A model generated the notes under the pieces. The model saw only the letters and a list, made by a program, of their open reading frames with translations, did no database searches and had not been told where the DNA came from. This document shows, piece after piece, positions 54,836 through 64,000 of a DNA stretch of 64,000 nucleotides. The stretch's first letter is position 1, and each line of letters opens with the position of its first letter. A program made the position numbers and the translations under genes. Origin of the DNA: Adenophora triphylla var. japonica (taxonomy: Eukaryota > Streptophyta > Magnoliopsida > Asterales > Campanulaceae); assembly GCA_022495995.1 (NCBI GenBank), contig JAFEMH010002434.1, positions 1 to 64,000 of the forward strand, in the 5' to 3' direction.

Positions 54836-55770
54836 ACTGATTGAAGGAGTCTGAACATAGGGAAAACTATTTGAAAGTCTCTTGACCTAACAGGGAAAAT
54901 TTGAAGGTCTCTTGACCTAAAAGGGATTATTTGAAGGCATCCAAACCTGAAAATGAGATCATTTGAAGGCATCTCAACCTGAAAAGGATTATTTGAAGGT
55001 CTCTTGACCTAACAGGGACAATTTGAAGGTCTCTTGACCTAAAAGGGGGATTATTTGAAGGTCTCTTGACCTAAACGAGATTATTTGAAGGCATCACAAC
55101 CTGAAAAGAATTATTTGAAGGTCTCTTGACCTAAAAAGGGGGTCATTTGAAGGTCTTTTGACCTAAACGAGATTATTTGAAGGCATCACAACCTGACAGG
55201 AATTATTTGAAGGTCTCTTGACCTAAAAGGGATCATTTGAAGGTCTTTTGACCTAAACGAGATTATTTGAAGGCATCACAACCTGACAGGGATTATTTGA
55301 AGGTCTCTTGACCTAAAAGGGATCATTTGAAGGTCTTTTGACCTAAACGAGATTATTTGAAGGCATCACAACCTGACAGGGATTATTTGAAGGTCTCTTG
55401 ACCTAAAAGGGATCATTTGAAGGTCTTTTGACCTAAACGAGATTATTTGAAGGCATCACAACCTGACAGGGATTATTTGAAGGTCTCTTGACCTAAAATG
55501 GATCATTTGAAGGTCTTTTGACCTAAATGAGATTATTTGAAGGCATCACAACCTGACAGGGATTATTTGAAGGTCTCTTGACCTAAAAGGGATCATTTGA
55601 AGGTCTTTTGACCTAAACGAGATTATTTGAAGGCATCACAACCTAACAGGGATTATTTGAAGGTCTCTTGACCTAAAAGGGATCATTTGAAGGTCTTTTG
55701 ACCTAAACGAGATTATTTGAAGGCATCACAACCTGACAGGGATTATTTGAAGGCATCCAACCTGACAGGG
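54836..55770 (-). repeat. Tat-4 tandem array, 30-base units in a 90-base higher order
   Basis: Three related 30-base units (AAGGTCTCTTGACCT, AAGGTCTTTTGACCT, AAGGCATCACAACCT types) alternate to give a 90-base period from about 55087 on. The first two fold as AGGTC-N4-GACCT. In element sense the core reads AGGTCAAGAGACCTTCAAA, related to Tat-1 and Tat-2 arrays. Confidence 0.9.
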
Positions 55771-57646
55771 ACTAATGCTTCTAGCAAAGTAATTGACTGA
55801 GATATGCCTTCATACCTGTGCTGTGCTCACCTGTAGCTGCCAGAGGGTCTTAGACTACCACTATTGTTGACAGTTACCGGGTGCGGGGTGGTTTTTGTCG
55901 ACTGTTGGCTTTGGGGTCAGGGACCTTGCCTGCTATGATGGGAACTTTGCTTGCTAGGAATCGGACTTTTTTTGATGCTTTGGCGGCGGGGCCATCTTTA
56001 TTGCCGGTTGACTTTGTGTCCCGAGCTTTGCTTGGTAAGCCGGGGACTTTGCTTGCTGGACAGCGAACTCTTATTGACGCTTTGGAGGCGGGGCCATTGA
56101 TCTTGGTGTGCACTGCTGGGGAGACTGAAAGATTCGGATTCTTTGTCTCGGTTTTGCTTTGAGGGGTAATCTTCGAGATTCGGTGCAGCTCAGTTGATCA
56201 TTGTACCTGTGGGGGTGGATGTAGCTGTCGGAGGGTCTGATGCTATCGTTGTCGTTGGTTGTAGCTGCCGGAGGGTCTCATGCTACTGCTTGATGACCGT
56301 GGCTGCCGGAGGGACCTATACCACTTGTCGACGCTTGCTGGGTGGCCGTTCATGGGATGGTCTTTGCAAAATAGGCTTTGAAGTCGTCGAGACTGGTGAG
56401 CATCATTGCTTGGATACTGGGGGCAGTTGGAGCTCTTTTCTTTGTCAAGCATTGCTAGGAGACTGAGGCAGCTGGGGCTCTTTTCTTTGTCAAGCATTGC
56501 TAGGAGACTGAGGCAGCTGGGGCTCATTTAGATGATGCTGATGAGTCCGGGCCTGATGAAGATTACAAAAGCGAGGTCTGACACCTGCAGGATTTGGAAT
56601 CCCTGTCCAAGATTGCGATCTGAGGGGCGGTCCTCACGATCAAATTACGATCACTTGACTATTGTACCCTGCGGGGGGGAAAACACAACACTCTAGGTAC
56701 CTAGCATTTTATTCGACTTTTGCTTATGCATTATTAATCCTTTGTTGCACAAGTCCATCTCAGTTGGGGATGGAAGGGAAGTGAGGTTTTTTGCACGGCC
56801 TGGTGAGCAGATATGTCTGTATCAGTTCCTCTATCGTGTATGGGACGAAAGTGTTTATAATGGGGCGGACCCTCTCCCATGAGGTGGGAAAATGTATGAG
56901 TGATGGAGCAGCTTAGGCAAGTCAGGGACGCTCCCGGGAGTACTGGTTGCAGCAGGTCCATTATTGGTGAGGACAAAGTGTATCGCGCGCCTGGGGCAGC
57001 AAGCATCAGAGAATGTGCGGAGAATGATCCCGGCTTGACGAAGCCCCAGTTGACAGTGCAAAGCAAACCCGAGGGGAATCTGGAAAGGAGAGCCGGAGGG
57101 ATACCTTAACCAAAGCCCCAGCTTGAGGCAATTCCATGTAGCTTCATTGCAGACAGAGTCATCTTGTGGCTGAGGAGGCAACTCATCATTTCACACCGCA
57201 GTCAATCAGTCGCTAGACAAGACTCGAAAATGTTTTACGCGCAGGGGCACATCCTTCGAGGGTGGGAAATGAATCCCGATTTTGTGTATGACACTCTCGC
57301 TTTTGGGTTTGACTCTTTTGGGAGAGTATAAGCATCACAAGGTGGGGAAAGGTGTATGGAAGCCCCTGCTGATCGAAATAGTGTTTAGCTCTATCTTCCT
57401 ATGATGTAGAAAGAGAAGACTTGTCGAGACACTTGAAAACTTGTCTTATTCGTGATGATCACAAGGCTGCTTAAAACCCTTTATTGATGTTCGGGTTAGT
57501 CAACCACCAAATCCGATATGAGCGAATATTTTTATCAATCCTGAGGAGAAAGCCCATTGATATCGAGAATCAAACTCGGAAAGATGAATAGTGTATGGGC
57601 ATGGTCCTTGAGGAGACCGAATTTTCTGAGATCTGTTTGTGATTTC
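55771..57646 (-). other. Tat-4 noncoding region between array and class B RNA
   Basis: About 1.9 kb. It has degenerate repeats of GCTGCCGGAGGGTCT (55835-56315), a GGACTTTGCTTGCTGG-type repeat (55920-56060) and a 45-base direct repeat (56431-56524). Downstream parts share words with Tat-3. Reading frames of up to 110 codons have no recognised domain. Confidence 0.55.
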
Positions 57647-57713
57647 GACCGGACCAGTTAAGGTTGCCTACGTTCCCCTCCTTGGGAAGAGCTCAGGTTG
57701 CCGTAGTTCGGGC
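57647..57713 (-). ncRNA. Class B structured RNA motif, Tat-4 copy
   Basis: Minus strand: CTACG/CGTAG. The inner stem is CTCTTCC-N3-GGAGGGG (seven pairs, two U-G). The second hairpin is ACC-N6-GGT. Relative to Tat-3, pair 7 of the inner stem changes from A-U to C-G and pair 4 from C-G to U-G. Confidence 0.6.
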
Positions 57714-59183
57714 TTATCCCGAATGAAGAGAATGAACATTGGAATTCAAGGATCTGAGGACCTTCGAGGATTTTGAGAATCGAAAGAACATGTCCTCTTG
57801 GAGTGCCGATGGGAGACACGGATGTGAAGCCCCACTGGGACGTCCACGGCAAGTGTTTGCGAAGGAGAAATGAAATGTGCTCACATGAAACATCTAACGA
57901 ACGGATGGAATTCGCACAATCTTCGCTTGACGGTCATTTGAGCCGGGATGGATTTGGCTCCGCTTTAAGCAATAATCTGTTTTAGATCTCGACGATATTG
58001 GACTGAAACTGCTATCCGGTAGGAACTGCGACTGGGCTTCAGGGTTTCGACCGGTCTTCGGGTGATTTTGGGATATCATGACCTCTTAGGATGAGAGGTC
58101 GGCCGGGCCTTTTACTGACTAAACCTCTAAAGATGAGAGGTTGGCTTGCAGGGATGTGTTTGGGATTTCTAAGGTGAGGGAATCCATGATTGCATCTTCA
58201 ATGCCTCTAAGAATGAGAGGTCAATCTTGGCTTTGGCCAAAGGCAAGGGTAATGGTAAAGGGAATATCCTCTAAAAGTGAGAGGATGGCTTGGGATAGGT
58301 TAGAGGTGATGGTGAGGGACATCCGCGATGTCTCTTTATTCACTCTGAGACTCCTCTTGAGTAACGACCGGATCATTTAACTTTGCTTTTTGAGAGGATC
58401 GCTAGGGACTAGGCTCTCTTTCTTTTCTTTCTTTTTTTTATTCTTTTTTTTATTTTTGTCTCTCTCTCTCTCTTTTTTCAATTTTGTTTTTGAGAGGAGA
58501 ATCTCAGCTAGTCCCTAGGATGGATCATTGCTTTCCGTCGTTCTTGAGCTTGGAGCCGGTCGATCTTTCATTGAATCACGGGAGCCTCAAGGATAGTCCC
58601 TCTTCTTCTTGAGATGATTAAACGGGTTTCAAATATTCCGATCTTGAAATGAAGGGGTATGATTTAGTGAGGGTAAGGTAATGGCTTTCCTATGGGTGAA
58701 AGGTTTCAACCGCAGTCCCTACCGGATGATCCGAACGAGATCGAGTCTTCATTTGCTTGCTTAAGCTTACTTCAAGGAAGATCCATGCAAATTCATCAAG
58801 CAACGGGATAGTGAGGACGAAGGAAGACATGTGAGCATGGGAGATGTGAGATGGGGAGTTGGTGAGCCCCAAATTTGAGAAGGATATCAGTCAATTTTCT
58901 CACTCCGATCAATTTAAATATTAGCCATTTCAAAGCATTAGTCGGTGAGCAGCACAAGTGATCATTTGGAATAAGACCATTTCAATCAAGTGTAACGTGG
59001 GTGTGCAAGTGATGTCTCGAGTCTAGCAAGAATAGAAACAAAGATTTTTATTACTGCAATAAAAAGACTCATAACATGGACTTGACAGACTCGTGACCAC
59101 ATAAAAGACACTCTAGAACCTACGACGCTGACTGATTGACTTCTCCGCTTTCGGGTGGGATAGCCTCTGGGCTTCTGCTGATA
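57714..59183 (-). other. Tat-4 post-gag noncoding region
   Basis: About 1.5 kb related to Tat-3 42000-44100. It has a T-rich simple stretch (58420-58490) and four hairpins (58080-58286). No gene accepted. Confidence 0.6.
58080..58286. ncRNA. Four covarying hairpins CCTCT-N7-AGAGG
   Basis: GACCTCT/AGAGGTC (58080-58100), AACCTCT/AGAGGTT (58122-58142), GCCTCT/AGAGGT with one G-U (58203-58221), ATCCTCT/AGAGGAT (58266-58286). The outer pairs change together while the CCTCT/AGAGG core is constant. Confidence 0.5.
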
Positions 59184-61112
59184 TCACTGAAGAAGATCGG
59201 GGACAACATTGGGGCGAGCCTTCTCAACCTTTCCCTCATCGACAAGCTTCTGAATGAGCATCTTCAGGGGAATGCAATCATTGGTCGTATGGCCAGGGAA
59301 CTGGTGGTAGCAGCAGTACTTGCTCGTATCTAGCTTTGGGTTGCGATGCATAGGGCGGTAATTATCAAGGGGCTGAACCATCCTCGCCTTAACCAGACCA
59401 TTAAATGCTTCTTCCATAGTCATGACAAGATCGTCAAACTTCCGTGGCTGACGAGGTTGTGATTTCCCACTGCTTGGGCCAGTGCTTCCCCTCTGAAGGT
59501 TGTTGATACTATTGTCTTTTGGGATCCGGAAAACTGGATTGACCATCTTGGACCCATAGTCATTAATACTGCCGGCTTTGGCTTCCAAGGTAAGGTTGAA
59601 GAGTCGATTCTCGCTGCGAGCTCCCATGCCTACCATCTCCCTTAAATCGGGGTACCAACCATTCCCAATAGCTTCACGGAGAACTGGTTTCACACATGAC
59701 AAAAAGATGTCCTTCTGATCTTGCAATGGAATTGGCTCAGGCAGCTCATTCAATTTGGCATTCCAACGCTTGTAGAAATTAGTAATGGACTCATCACTCT
59801 ATTGGATTGTGCCGACCAAGTCATCTCTAGTTGTGCGCCACTCAAGGTTCCCACGGTACTTTTCAAGAAAGGCCTCAGTGATCTGACTCCAGGTAGAACG
59901 AGCTTCTGGCTTAAAAGCTAGAAACCATGTCAATGCAGGACCTTTAAGCGTTAGATGAAAGTGCTGAGCCATAAACTCGAGAGTATAACCCATCGCCCCC
60001 ATAGTCATCACATATGTGTCTACATGAGTTTTCGTGCATTCCGAGCCATCAAATTGTATTTTGGGCATCTTGAACTTATAAGGGAGAGGCTCTACTTGCC
60101 TTGGGTCAACAACCTTAAGTCCACTTGATCCTGCCGTCAACTTGTCAATTTGATGTTGCATCTGTTTTAATAATGCAATCACTTCTGGGGTCATCCCCGG
60201 GAGTTGAGGGATAGAGGGAGTGGCAGTTGAATAAGGCTCAAAGCTGGCTTATTGGACCAGAGGTGGCTGAACTGACCCAGATGCTGGAGCTGGCAAATGA
60301 TTAAACTGACCGGTTGGGAAATTCTGATTCTGCGGAAAAACACCGGCAGGCCTGTAAGGAATTGACCCCGGATGTTGCATAGATGATGAGCCAAATCCAA
60401 AAGATGAATCCATTGAAGGCTGAGACATATATCCTTGAGACTGAGGCTGGCTAGCCGGAAACTACAGAAATCTATCTTGGCCGAACTGATTCCCGGAGTA
60501 AAGGTGCTGATTCTGATACTGGGCGTTACCTTGGAAGTGAGGACCATGAAACTGACCATGTTGATACTGAGGGCCTGAAAACAACAAGCCTTGACTGTTC
60601 GGGAGTTGGGATCCAGATTGGCTTAGAGGCACGGAAGCATTGGGGATGGGTGAGGAGGTCAAATCATGGAAGACCGACCGTGGTCCACCAAAACCAACTT
60701 GAGAGTTCACTGGCAGCCCCTGATTCTGAGCATAACTGAACTGTGCACCTTGGGTCTGAGGCTGAAAAGGGAGAGAAACATTCCCGGCTCCTAGATCAGT
60801 ATCATTAACCTCGGTAATATCTTCATAAGTTTCGTCAGCGCGTCGGATCACAGCAATACCACGGCTTCTCATTGCTTCTACAAACTTAGAATGTGCTGCC
60901 TCTTCCCTGGCTTGAGCGAGTAATTGAGTCTCACGCTCTCTAGCTAGAGCGGCTTCCAAATTGGGCCTCATCTCTTCCATAGACAGACTATGCATGACTT
61001 GTTGATCCGCGGCAGATGAATCCTCAGATTGAGTGGTCATACTCTTCTCTGGACTATACATCTCTGAAATTGAATCGGATGCAAAGCTCTGTTGACACTG
61101 CAACTGCCTCAA
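59184..61112 (-). pseudogene. gag: Tat-4 gag, full length, three in-frame stops
   Basis: 643 codons in a single frame. The N-terminal part has a charged helix (ERETQLLAQAREEAAHSKF) and a long Gln/Pro/Gly-rich stretch. The capsid core has KTHVDTYVMTMGAMGYTLEF, GPALTWFLAFKPEARSTW and EWRTTRDDLVG. The zinc knuckle is CCYHQFPGHTTNDC (CX2HX4HX4C). Stops: TAG 60464-60462, TAA 60251-60249, TAG 59801-59799. The first two fit CAG or CAA mutated by C to T. The exact start is uncertain; an ATG at about 61056 (MYSPEKSMTT) is an alternative to 61112. It is the best gag reference in the window. Confidence 0.85.
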
Positions 61113-62392
61113 GACGCGAACTAAACGAGCACCGGAAATCGGATCGCGTACCCAACTTGCCTTAACTGGAGAGGAGAGAGCGAGTATAAGGCGGATGATA
61201 TAGAACTTTGAGAAGGTACGGGAGAGGGAAGAATACGAAAGGAGATGGACTCATGCAACACTTTATTAATCTTCAAGTAGAAATCGGTGGCTTTTAAGTC
61301 CTAGGAACGGTTGGGTAAGGCTAACCCTTTATTCACATAATCTAGACATCGGGGGAACCTAAGGACACATCATCCAAAAATACACCAAATGTATTGTTTC
61401 AAAATTAATAATAGGCAATGATACCTAAATAAAACCGAAGCATTTATGGGACGGACGAGAAGCCCCAATTTCTGGAGAAATTTGGGCAGCATAACGGGTA
61501 TTCCTGAAGAATTTCAAGGAAAAATCCGGCATGACCTCTCATCGGTGCATGTTGACAAAGCGACATGATCTCTCGTTAGAAAATGCTGTGGGAACGACAT
61601 GTCCTTTCGTGAAACCATGTTGCGATGGCAACATGCCCACACGTGCTAGGTTTTGGGGATAGGTACGAAAGTCTATTAAAAATTTTGAAACAATTCGTTT
61701 TAATGTATTTTTGAAAATGGCGTGTCAAAACCAACCGTTTTGGGTAAGGTTTAAAAGTGTGGCTCCACCTATAACGCGCTAGGGGGATAGGTTTGATTTC
61801 AGGCGCTCAAGCGTAGGCGAAATTCATGGCCGTCCGCGATGCCGTCAATCGTGCCCGAGGGTTCTAGATCTACATGGTGTAGTGTGCGGGATGACTATGT
61901 TCCTTTATTTGCGAAAATGATTTTTTTATTATTTTTTTTATTATTATTTTTATTTTAAAAGGGTGATAAAATGGAAAAAAACAACACACACACACCCCAC
62001 AGAGAACAATAATCACAATGATCAAAATTCGATCACGGAGGACTGCCCCACAATCACAACCTGTATCAAAGATTCAAATCCTGCAGATTGGCATGAACTG
62101 TCGCGGGACACAGGACAGAGAATGCCACTTATGTCGCGTTACAGTAGAGGACAAACTCCCTGATTCTGAACAGAAGCATAACCAAGCCCCAGCTTCCAAG
62201 CTCAATGCAATATCTCAAACCCTAGCCTCAGCACAACACAACAATAACAGGAAGCAAGGAAGGAGAGGGAATAAAGCAAAGCACCAAATGCATTTACACA
62301 TAAAATGTCACACAATAAGGCACACACAAATGCATGAAATGAATGTTGAACAAGAGTGAAAGTTTGACCCACTTTTGAAAACCAAGTTTGAA
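61113..62392 (-). other. Tat-4 5' leader
   Basis: About 1.3 kb between primer site and gag. It has a TTATT-rich stretch (61920-61955) and the paired motifs GTCGCGGGAC (62100-62109) and GTCGCGTTAC (62133-62142), start to start 33 bases, as in the LTR hairpins. No gene accepted. Confidence 0.6.
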
Positions 62393-62411
62393 GTCCCCAG
62401 CGGAGTCGCCA
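62393..62411 (-). promoter_or_regulatory. Tat-4 primer binding site (tRNA-Arg type)
   Basis: Minus strand TGGCGACTCCGCTGGGGAC, one G after the 5' LTR. Same class as Tat-2 at 20163. Confidence 0.85.
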
Positions 62412-62412
62412 C

Positions 62413-64000
62413 TAAATGAACGCTCGACGAAAAAAATATAAAAAATAGGGAGTAGCCACGCCGTTTTAAAAGAAACATTGAAAACCTTTTTGAAAGAGAA
62501 AATGGGTTCGGGGGTCAAGTTACGTGTTGGGAAGAACCGAGAGTTCACCCAACACGCCTCGTCCATAGACGAGTCTTTCTATGTTCAACATCCAGTTCAT
62601 TCAAATGTGTGTGCAAAGTGTGTATGACAAGATATGTATTAAAATGCAAATCAACGCTTTATTTTATTGCTCAACAAGGGGGAAATACAACTTGTAAGCC
62701 ATTGACTCTGGGAGGCCACGTCCCACTTTACATCGAGGACAAACAGAACAGGATTTACAACTGAAATAGTAGTCTCTGCATAGGACACGTTGTGTCGCGC
62801 TACACAGGACTGATGAGGTCCGTTGTGTCGCGTGACATAACCTTGCCGTTTGCAGATACTTTACAATTTGAGCACAGATCCAACAGAGAACAATTCAAAT
62901 CCCAACACAATACCAAAACAACTCAGAAACCAACGAATTCATAATGGATTGACCAAGGGGATGTGGATATAGGGAGATCCACACTCCCTTGGCCAATAAA
63001 CAACAAATCCCACAAAATCACATTATGAATATCAATTGCATCCAACTAAGCTAATTAAACAGAGGAATGGCAGTTGGGACTTGATAATTGAGGACGGATG
63101 GAATCCAATTATAAAGTCCAAGGAATAGATTGCAATGAAACAAATAAACTGTAAATGAAAGATAAAGGTGAGGGAAGAAATTTTTTACCCTCGTAGTCCA
63201 CGCCCCTTCAACCACGTTAGGTAGAAGGATCTTCAATCGGCTTCAGAACGGAACGAGCTCAGATCGGAGATTGAGTAACTTGGCAATTCCAGTACGTGCG
63301 TGTGTGTTTGAACGGAATTGGACTCTGGAACAGGGGAACGGTTTAGAAGGTTTTGGTTGTCGGCTTAGGGCTAGAATGGGGATTGGTGTTGTTGAGGAGT
63401 GGCAGTGGTGCACGACTTTAGGATGTATAAACAAGGGAGGAAGACATTTTCGGTTTTGTGTATAGAGCTTCCACCGGTGAGACTGAGGAGGTTGCTCCGG
63501 TGAATAGGTTTAGTATAGGGAGGCTTGGTCATTGTTTGGCCGGAGTAATGATTGAGATTAGATCGGTGAGGGTTGAGGGGGGTTGAAGTCGCCGGTTGAG
63601 GGGAACAGAGGCGCCGCTTGGTGTTGAGATCGGAGGAGAAGGGAATTGAGGTAGAGGAAGGTTTGACGGTGGTGAAGGTTGAGGTTGGGTGAGGTTTCCG
63701 GTGAGGAAGAGCTAGGTTGGGCGGAGATTGGGGCCAGCAATGGAGAGAGCAGTTTGCGTATAGAGAGAGAGAGGAGAGAGAGAGGGTAATTTCGGATAGA
63801 GAGAGAAAGTAAATCTCAGCGTCCTCCTCTTGCAAAATGAACGCATTTGGTATTTATATGTAGCTTGGGAAAATGGATTATAACGTCGCACAACCCAATG
63901 CTTCGCTTTTCCATGCCTCAAGTTGTTGCACGACTGGGAACGCCCGTAACTGTTTCTGGCGCCAAAACCTGTTTCTGGAATATTCCGAGCTAATTCCTCA
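62413..64000 (-). repeat. Tat-4 5' LTR, partial
   Basis: 1588 bases of an LTR expected to be about 1.78 kb, cut by the window edge. It matches 52873-54460. It ends (minus) CATTTA instead of CATTCA. Confidence 0.9.

Larger units (their letters stand above)
52873..64000 (-). mobile_element. Tat-4: gag-only Tat-like element, right end outside window
   Basis: Minus-strand order: 5' LTR (62413 to beyond 64000), primer site (62411-62393), leader, gag (61112-59184), noncoding 3' region with class B RNA, tandem array, class A RNA (54827-54763), polypurine tract, 3' LTR (54647-52873). There is no pol between gag and class B RNA, so the element is non-autonomous. GCGGC at 52868-52872 should be the target duplication; the partner lies outside the window. 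Confidence 0.85.

Noticed and set aside
43089..56545. Hammerhead ribozyme core CTGATGAG (43090, 53268, 56538)
   Set aside because: No GAAA box in the needed place and no closing stems; only the first conserved box is present.
55874..57181. Frames of 70-110 codons in Tat-4 noncoding region as host genes
   Set aside because: No domain, no conservation with the Tat-3 counterpart at protein level, and overlapping repeats.
1..64000. tRNA or rRNA genes
   Set aside because: No cloverleaf with proper A and B boxes or rRNA core words was found by eye; TGG-type sites next to LTRs are primer binding sites.

Overview
This window is plant nuclear DNA made almost entirely of LTR retrotransposons nested in one another. 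The evidence is Ty3/gypsy Tat-lineage and Tekay-type elements, tRNA-Arg-type and tRNA-iMet primer binding sites, a plant mobile domain (PMD) gene with GT-AG introns, and long AT-rich tandem arrays. I see no ordinary host gene, rRNA, tRNA or CRISPR. The species cannot be named; a eudicot is a weak guess.

Layout. (1) Tat-1, plus strand, runs from left of the window to 39329: decayed gag, protease, RT, two RNase H domains and integrase (17-6991), an antisense DUF7745-like gene, a 32-bp tandem array and a 3' LTR (37714-39329). (2) Tat-2 (8097-34797, target duplication CCGTG) sits inside the antisense gene of Tat-1 and cuts it in two. It has both LTRs and a primer site, but its pol is collapsed from before RT into integrase. 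It still carries two antisense genes: an open DUF7745-like frame (25801-27027) and a four-exon PMD gene (27508-30565) with one in-frame stop. (3) A Tekay-type chromovirus, minus strand (9523-19844, target duplication TTCAA, LTRs of about 2.64 kb), sits inside the 5' LTR of Tat-2. (4) Tat-3 (about 39330-52872, minus) is a gag-only element in which 5.3 kb is tandemly duplicated. Tat-1 appears to have inserted into its left end and Tat-4 into its right end. (5) Tat-4 (52873 to beyond 64000, minus) is another gag-only element with a 3' LTR, primer site and partial 5' LTR.

Shared architecture. The four Tat elements share one plan: LTR, primer site, gag (with or without pol), a structured motif I call class B, tandem arrays (with antisense genes in Tat-1 and Tat-2), a structured motif I call class A, polypurine tract, LTR. 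Class A and class B keep an invariant CUACG/CGUAG stem while the helices inside and beside it change sequence and stay paired. In Tat-1 and Tat-2 the antisense promoters carry the same palindrome as that element's own LTR promoter, 21-24 bases from a TATA-like box. The palindrome differs between the two families (GTCGTGCGAC and TCCGCGCGGA). These two patterns, with the long LTR hairpins built on paired GTCACGCGAC motifs, are the strongest candidates for undescribed biology here. All coordinates and pairings were read by eye; no alignment or folding was run.
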